Notes under the pieces: model-generated
Database searches by the model: none
What the model was told of the DNA's origin: nothing
The model's input: only the letters and a program-made list of their open reading frames with translations
Position numbers and translations under genes: made by a program
Shown: piece by piece, positions 59,522-64,000 of the stretch
Numbering within the stretch: position 1 is the stretch's first letter
Layout: each line of letters opens with the position of its first letter
NCBI RefSeq assembly: GCF_002846575.1
Contig: NZ_PJND01000010.1
Coordinates: forward strand, 62,001 to 126,000
Direction of reading: 5' to 3'
Source: Flavobacterium lindanitolerans
GTDB lineage: Bacteria > Bacteroidota > Bacteroidia > Flavobacteriales > Flavobacteriaceae
DNA: 64,000 nt

Positions 59522-60673
59522 CTATTTATGTTTTTTATTAAAAAACTGATTTAGAGCGATTGTAATTCTACTTTTTTCCTCTTCCGTCATATTTGATCCT
59601 GAAGGCATGCACAGACCGTCATCAAATAGCTTTTCAGAAACATTTTTACCATAGTATGGATACTTTTCAAAAACAGGTTGCAGGTGCATCGGTTTCCACA
59701 ATGGGCGGCTTTCTATATTTGCCTGTTCCAGTGCCAGCCTCAAATCTTCACGAGTCTTTCCTCCTGTTTTTGAAGGGTCAATTACGATGGCAGAAAGCCA
59801 ATGATTTGAAAAATAGTTACTATCAGGCTCACAAAGCACCGATACTCCATCAATATCCTTGAAATAATCCTTGTAAAACTCGTGCATTTTTCTTCTTAAC
59901 CCCACATGCTCTTCCAAGACTTCCATTTGCCCTCTTCCTATTCCAGCACAAATATTGCTCATCCTGTAATTATAACCTACTTCGCTATGCTGGTAATGTG
60001 GAGCATTGTCTCTGGCTTGAGTGGAGAGAAATACAACTTTATCTTTTAATTCTTTGCTTTTCGTTACTATAGCACCTCCACCAGAAGTAGTAATAATTTT
60101 ATTTCCGTTAAATGAAAGAACGCCAATTTCTCCAAAAGTACCACATTTCTGTTTTTTGTAATGGCTACCTAATGCCTCAGCACTGTCTTCCAAAACGGGG
60201 ATTTCGTATTTTTTAGCAATCGCATGAATTTCATCTACTTTATAAGGCATCCCATAAAGGTGTACAGCTATAATAGCTTTGGGTTTCTTTCCTTTGGCAA
60301 TTCTGTCGGTTATTGCTTCTTCTAAAGCAATCGGACAAAGGTTCCATGTTTCTTTTTCGCTATCAATAAAAATTGGAGTTGCTCCCTGATACATTATCGG
60401 ATTGGCCGAAGCTGAAAATGTCATACTTTGGCAAATAACTTCGTCACCTGCTTTGACGCCTAAAATTACCAGCCCTAAGTGTAAGGCGGCAGTTCCGGAA
60501 CTCAAAGCCCCGACATAAGAATTCTGTCCGATAAATTTTTCTAAATCTTGCTCAAATCCGGTTACATTTGGTCCGAGTGGCGCTACCCAGTTTGATTCAA
60601 AAGCTTCATTGACATAATTCTGTTCGGTACCCCCCATATGCGGAGAAGAAAGCCATATTTTTTGATTGCTCAT
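59522..60673 (-). CDS. pglE: DegT/DnrJ/EryC1/StrS aminotransferase, PglE/LegC type
   Basis: 383 aa PLP fold I: GALSSGTAALHLGLV, LEDSAEALGS with Asp163, and the Schiff-base Lys192 in LSFNGNKIITTSGGGAIVT. These enzymes transaminate 4-keto-6-deoxy UDP-sugars. In context (PglF product, then PglD acetyltransferase) it should make UDP-4-amino-4,6-dideoxy-GlcNAc. 10 bases from the acetyltransferase. Confidence 0.92.
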   Translation of the reverse strand: MSNQKIWLSSPHMGGTEQNYVNEAFESNWVAPLGPNVTGFEQDLEKFIGQNSYVGALSSGTAALHLGLVILGVKAGDEVICQSMTFSASANPIMYQGATPIFIDSEKETWNLCPIALEEAITDRIAKGKKPKAIIAVHLYGMPYKVDEIHAIAKKYEIPVLEDSAEALGSHYKKQKCGTFGEIGVLSFNGNKIITTSGGGAIVTKSKELKDKVVFLSTQARDNAPHYQHSEVGYNYRMSNICAGIGRGQMEVLEEHVGLRRKMHEFYKDYFKDIDGVSVLCEPDSNYFSNHWLSAIVIDPSKTGGKTREDLRLALEQANIESRPLWKPMHLQPVFEKYPYYGKNVSEKLFDDGLCMPSGSNMTEEEKSRITIALNQFFNKKHK

Positions 60674-60683
60674 TTTATATTTT

Positions 60684-61298
60684 TTATTTTTCTGTATATT
60701 TTATAATTCTGCCCGGGTTTCCCACAACAACAGCATAGTCTTCAACATCTTTTAACACTACTGCTCCGGCTCCGACAATTGCCCATTTGCCAATCGTAAC
60801 ACCTTGTATTACGGATGCTCCAATACCAATATGTGTTCCTTGTCCTACTTTCACATCCCCAGCCAGTGAGGCATTTGGCGAAATATGGGCATAATCGCCA
60901 ATATTGCAGTCATGGTCTATTACAGCGCCTGTATTAATAATACAATGTTTTCCAATAACTGAGTCCGGGTTTATAATAGCACCAGCCATTACGACCGTCC
61001 CTTCTCCAACAGACGAATGTTTGGAAAGTATTGCCGTTGGATGTATTACTTTATGAAATTTGGCGCTGATTTTTTCAGAGATCATTTTGCGGACCTTATT
61101 ATCCCCAATGGAAATGGTTAAAAGAGTGTTCTTAGTGATTTTAAAATTCTCCGCTTTAACCACAGGAATTTCAAAGACATGCTCTTTCTTGGGATTATCA
61201 TCCAAAACAGCCTCTACGGTATCTCCCTGCAGGAAAACGGAATCCATAATTACTTTGCAGTGCCCACTTGCTCCATATAATACAATACTATTCTCCAT
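60684..61298 (-). CDS. pglD: Sugar O/N-acetyltransferase, PglD/NeuD family
   Basis: 204 aa. N-terminal Rossmann-like part (SIVLYGASGHCKVIMDS, His13) and a left-handed beta-helix with hexapeptide repeats (TAILSKHSSVGEGTVVMAGA; His129 in GAVIDHDCNIGDYAHIS). PglD acetylates the 4-amino group to UDP-N,N'-diacetylbacillosamine; NeuD acetylates sialic acid. The PglF/E/C neighbourhood favours PglD. Overlaps the transferase gene by 11 bases. Confidence 0.88.
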   Translation of the reverse strand: MENSIVLYGASGHCKVIMDSVFLQGDTVEAVLDDNPKKEHVFEIPVVKAENFKITKNTLLTISIGDNKVRKMISEKISAKFHKVIHPTAILSKHSSVGEGTVVMAGAIINPDSVIGKHCIINTGAVIDHDCNIGDYAHISPNASLAGDVKVGQGTHIGIGASVIQGVTIGKWAIVGAGAVVLKDVEDYAVVVGNPGRIIKYTEK

Positions 61299-61893
61299 TA
61301 AAAGGTTCTATTGTGGCAGCATCTGCTGCATTTATACCTTCACTTATTATCACTTTTTTCACTGTCATAAAAAGTATTTTCATATCTAATTTAAAAGAGA
61401 TGTTATCAACATACCAAACATCCAGTTCAAATTTTTTATCCCAACTGATGGCATTTCTGCCATTCACTTGAGCCCAACCGGTAATTCCTGGTTTTACTTC
61501 GTGTCTTCTGTTCTGAAAATCCGAATACAAATGTAAGTAGTGCACAAGTAACGGCCTGGGCCCTATGAGGCTCATATCTCCTTTTATAACGTTTATAAGC
61601 TGCGGAATCTCATCAAGTGAAGTCTTACGGACAAAGGCTCCAATTTTGGTCAAACGATCAGCATCAGGAAGCAATTTCCCTTGCTTGTCCTTCTTATCGT
61701 TCATAGTCTTAAACTTGACTATTTTGAAAATATCTCCATTTTTTCCCGGCCGCTTCTGTACAAAAAATGGTTTCCCTTGATTGGCAAAAAACAAAAAGAT
61801 CGTTATTACCAAAAATATGGGCAACAAGCATATAAATCCCATCAGGGACAAACTAAAATCGATTATTCTTTTTATATATCTTTTATAGATCAT
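61288..61893 (-). CDS. pglC: Monotopic phosphoglycosyltransferase, PglC type
   Basis: 201 aa. One re-entrant hydrophobic N-helix (about 10-36), then FFVQKRPGKNGDIFKIVKFK, TSLDEIPQLINVIKGDM with catalytic Asp94-Glu95, GPRPLLVHYL and KPGITGWAQVNGRNAISW. Transfers phospho-diNAcBac or a related sugar to undecaprenyl phosphate. Second initiating enzyme in the window, alongside the polytopic one at 26.6-28.0 kb. Confidence 0.9.
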   Translation of the reverse strand: MIYKRYIKRIIDFSLSLMGFICLLPIFLVITIFLFFANQGKPFFVQKRPGKNGDIFKIVKFKTMNDKKDKQGKLLPDADRLTKIGAFVRKTSLDEIPQLINVIKGDMSLIGPRPLLVHYLHLYSDFQNRRHEVKPGITGWAQVNGRNAISWDKKFELDVWYVDNISFKLDMKILFMTVKKVIISEGINAADAATIEPFNGE

Positions 61894-61901
61894 GTACTAA
61901 A

Positions 61902-63038
61902 TCAGTTTTTTAGCAACGAATTGTAATATTTAAGCCATAGTCCTGTCAGGATATTTTTGGAAAAATGTTCTTCAACATATTTCCTGCCGTTTATCCCAAG
62001 ATTTTGTCTTAAGGCACTATCCTTTATCAAAACTTCCATCTGCTTATAAATGGAATCTACATCATGAGCTTTATGTCTTAAACCTGTAACATTTTCGATA
62101 ATAGTATCTTTAAGTCCGTAGGTATCACTGCACAATATTGGTCTTCCGCAAGCTGAAGCCTCAATTATACTTAAGCCGAATGCTTCCCTATGGCTAGGCA
62201 GGCAAAAAACATCACCTACTTGCATTAGGTTTTCGGGTTTATCTGTAGAACCATACAAAATATAAGTTCCTCGGTCTAACTCCGCAATGATTTTTGCACT
62301 TATATTCTCTTCATCCGGCCCAATTACCAACAGCTTTGCTTCCGGATACTTTGCATTGATTTTTTTAAAAGCCTGAACCAGATCCATTATGCCTTTGTCT
62401 GTATTTAATCTTCCGAGAAACATGAAAACGAAGTCTTCTTGAGAATAGTTCAATTCGGACCGGATTTTTTCTCTGATTTCATTTTTCAATGAGAATCTTG
62501 AAATATCAATACCGCTTATTGTTCCTTTCCCTAACACGATTGATCTGTTAGGCTTGATAATTTTGTTTTCTATTAAAAAATTTCTTTGTGGCTGTCCATC
62601 AACAATTATATCTGTACTTAAAGCTACCACAAATTTATCCAAAGTCATCAGAAATTTTTTAAAGACTCCTTTTTTAGTGTGCCAGACCTGTCCGGTAAAA
62701 AAATAAACTCTCTTCTTTACGCCTACAATCTTACTGGCAAGAATACCTATAAGACCCGCTTTGGGTGTAAACGTTGTCGTTATATCAAAGTTGCTCTTAT
62801 TGAGATAACGAATCAACAGAAACAGTGCCTTGATATCTTTTAACAGGCTGATTTTTCTGTAAATGGGTATATGTTTTACTTCTTGTAAATATTTATTTGA
62901 ATAATTTTTAATTTCCGGATCATCCAAATTAGCTACTAGGTAAACATCATAATGTTCCGAAAGCACCTCAAAATGGTTTTCCAGAAAAGCTTTTGCTGTA
63001 TAGGGAGTCGATACTATAAAACATATTTTCTTTTTCAT
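61902..63038 (-). CDS. Glycosyltransferase family 4 (PglA-like position)
   Basis: 378 aa GT-B: KICFIVSTPYTAKAFLENHF, ITTTFTPKAGLIGILAS, RVYFFTGQVWHTKKG, FVFMFLGRLNTDKGIMDLVQ, FCLPSHREAFGLSIIEASACGRP. Directly follows pglC in transcription order reversed (it precedes it by 8 bases), so it probably adds the second sugar to lipid-linked diNAcBac. Family clear, sugar inferred. Confidence 0.9.
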   Translation of the reverse strand: MKKKICFIVSTPYTAKAFLENHFEVLSEHYDVYLVANLDDPEIKNYSNKYLQEVKHIPIYRKISLLKDIKALFLLIRYLNKSNFDITTTFTPKAGLIGILASKIVGVKKRVYFFTGQVWHTKKGVFKKFLMTLDKFVVALSTDIIVDGQPQRNFLIENKIIKPNRSIVLGKGTISGIDISRFSLKNEIREKIRSELNYSQEDFVFMFLGRLNTDKGIMDLVQAFKKINAKYPEAKLLVIGPDEENISAKIIAELDRGTYILYGSTDKPENLMQVGDVFCLPSHREAFGLSIIEASACGRPILCSDTYGLKDTIIENVTGLRHKAHDVDSIYKQMEVLIKDSALRQNLGINGRKYVEEHFSKNILTGLWLKYYNSLLKN

Positions 63039-63042
63039 AGCG

Positions 63043-64000
63043 CTAGTCCTTTTTTAGGGCTTCCAGATTATCCTCAAAATTCTTTAGCACGTCCTTTTTA
63101 TTATGCTTTTCCTTTCCAAATTCCCACGCTTTTAAGCCTTTATCATTTAAACTTTCTGTATGGTTAATCAGATCTTTTAACTTACCTAAAACTTCCTGAT
63201 TATTGTTTGCTGTAACACCAATACCATTATCATGAAGGTATTTGATTGATGCAGCTTCTTTCCAACCCATTGCAAAGATAGGTTTTCCTGCTTCTAAATA
63301 GTCTACTATTTTGGTAGAGAATGACAGCGAAGTAGCCAGCATTTGCTGTTTTTCAAAGGATTCTACATGTACGAGTATATCGCCATTATTTAAAATTCCC
63401 GAAATTTGAGAATACGGAACTTTGCCCATTATTTCAACCGATCCGGAACTTTCTAATCTGTGCCTTACTTCTGGAGTAATTTCATTTGCCGTATACAAAT
63501 ATAATTTTGCCTTAATCCCATCTGAATTAATCTTCTTTAATGCGTCGGCTATGGAAAACAGGCTATGAATTCTTCCATAAATTATATTGCCCGTATAGAT
63601 TAGCTTTAAAGGGACATTTGGAGAATGTGTTTGTGGGAAATTTGTAAAATCTCCTGTTTTATATAGAATATCAAAATCGAGGTTATAGATTTTTTTATAA
63701 ACTCTGGATTGTTCATCAATGATGCAATAGTTTTTAGCTGCCAGCCGTATACTTTTGTCCATGTGTTTCCGAAGAACATATCTGTTGATCCAATACAAAG
63801 GCGACCAGGAATATTGCCTGTAAGTAACCAAATCATCGCAGTGAAAATATACAACTTTTACACTTGATTCTTTTTGGACAAATTTTAAAATGTCATGCAT
63901 GTAAAAGGAATCATAGGAAGGCGAATAAATAACATCAGGATTAAAATCTTTAATAAAATCTTTCAACTCTTTGCTTTTCCAGTTTACTATTTTCCAAAGC
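63043..64000 (-). CDS. Glycosyltransferase, N-terminus beyond window
   Basis: At least 319 aa; the frame stays open to the end of the window, so the true start is outside (a TTG at 63966 is the first start-like codon visible). GT-B-like: FNPDVIYSPSYDSFYMHDIL, VKVVYFHCDDLVTYR, LIYTGNIIYGRIHSLFSIAD, EIMGKVPYSQISGILNNGDI, TKIVDYLEAGKPIFAMGW. Similar to putative GT4 enzymes of glycan clusters. Gap of 4 bases to the next gene. Confidence 0.85.
   Translation of the reverse strand, partial: LWKIVNWKSKELKDFIKDFNPDVIYSPSYDSFYMHDILKFVQKESSVKVVYFHCDDLVTYRQYSWSPLYWINRYVLRKHMDKSIRLAAKNYCIIDEQSRVYKKIYNLDFDILYKTGDFTNFPQTHSPNVPLKLIYTGNIIYGRIHSLFSIADALKKINSDGIKAKLYLYTANEITPEVRHRLESSGSVEIMGKVPYSQISGILNNGDILVHVESFEKQQMLATSLSFSTKIVDYLEAGKPIFAMGWKEAASIKYLHDNGIGVTANNNQEVLGKLKDLINHTESLNDKGLKAWEFGKEKHNKKDVLKNFEDNLEALKKD

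Noticed and set aside
61288..61298. Frameshift between pglD and pglC
   Set aside because: The 11-base overlap is ordinary translational coupling; both proteins are full length.

Overview
The window comes from a member of the Bacteroidota, most probably a Flavobacterium-like Flavobacteriaceae. The evidence is repeated Bacteroidota-type -7 promoter boxes (TAnnTTTG) upstream of genes, a type IX secretion (T9SS) C-terminal sorting domain, a PorV/PorQ-family protein, lineage-typical families (DUF4105, DUF2891), low GC, and two kinds of dispersed palindromic repeats. I found no rRNA, tRNA, CRISPR array or insertion sequence.

Layout. 1-8.9 kb: a mixed housekeeping/accessory stretch with an SDR oxidoreductase (cut by the window start), an AraC regulator, a divergent flavodoxin-fold reductase/HxlR pair, a YdeI-like protein, small membrane proteins, an S41-like peptidase and a run of small secreted proteins and lipoproteins. 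8.9-11.5 kb: a visibly AT-richer cassette with a Mrr-type nuclease, a DUF262 protein and a translationally coupled HEPN protein. It lies between two near-identical terminator hairpins and is a candidate defence module. 11.5-12.0 kb: a 90-aa orphan gene preceded on the same (minus) strand by a compact branched RNA element ending in a U-tract; three upstream/downstream segments can compete for one arm of it. 12-26.6 kb: conserved flavobacterial genes, including an FAD oxidoreductase, a T9SS cargo protein, recQ, the kdsD-tatC-AhpD-like-lptB group, a GH25 hydrolase, pssA, a PorV/PorQ protein and a DUF4105 protein.

26.6-64 kb: one very large surface-glycan locus, almost entirely on the minus strand. 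Its blocks are: (a) 26.65-33.6 kb, a polytopic initiating glycosyl-phosphate transferase, an O-antigen ligase/polymerase-like protein and four glycosyltransferases; (b) 33.8-35.7 kb, an interruption with small membrane-protein ORFs on plus and a MarR regulator with a four-helix membrane protein on minus; (c) 35.8-53.06 kb, a 16-gene head-to-tail operon with a Wzt-type ABC ATPase, a methyltransferase, many glycosyltransferases, a pyruvyl transferase, nonulosonic-acid genes neuA/neuB/neuC and an MBOAT/SGNH O-acylation pair; (d) 53.3 kb, a CpsB-type phosphatase on plus; (e) 54.1-59.3 kb, Wzc, Wza and a PglF/CapD-type 4,6-dehydratase behind a well-formed promoter; (f) 59.5-64 kb, a PglE aminotransferase, PglD acetyltransferase, PglC-type phosphoglycosyltransferase and two glycosyltransferases, the last cut by the window end.

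Taken together, PglF, PglE and PglD should make UDP-N,N'-diacetylbacillosamine. Combined with neuC-neuB-neuA, that makes a CMP-legionaminic-type acid a plausible product, with Neu5Ac as the alternative. The glycan is then probably O-acylated and pyruvylated and exported by Wza/Wzc or the Wzt system. No Wzm permease or Wzx flippase is visible in the window.
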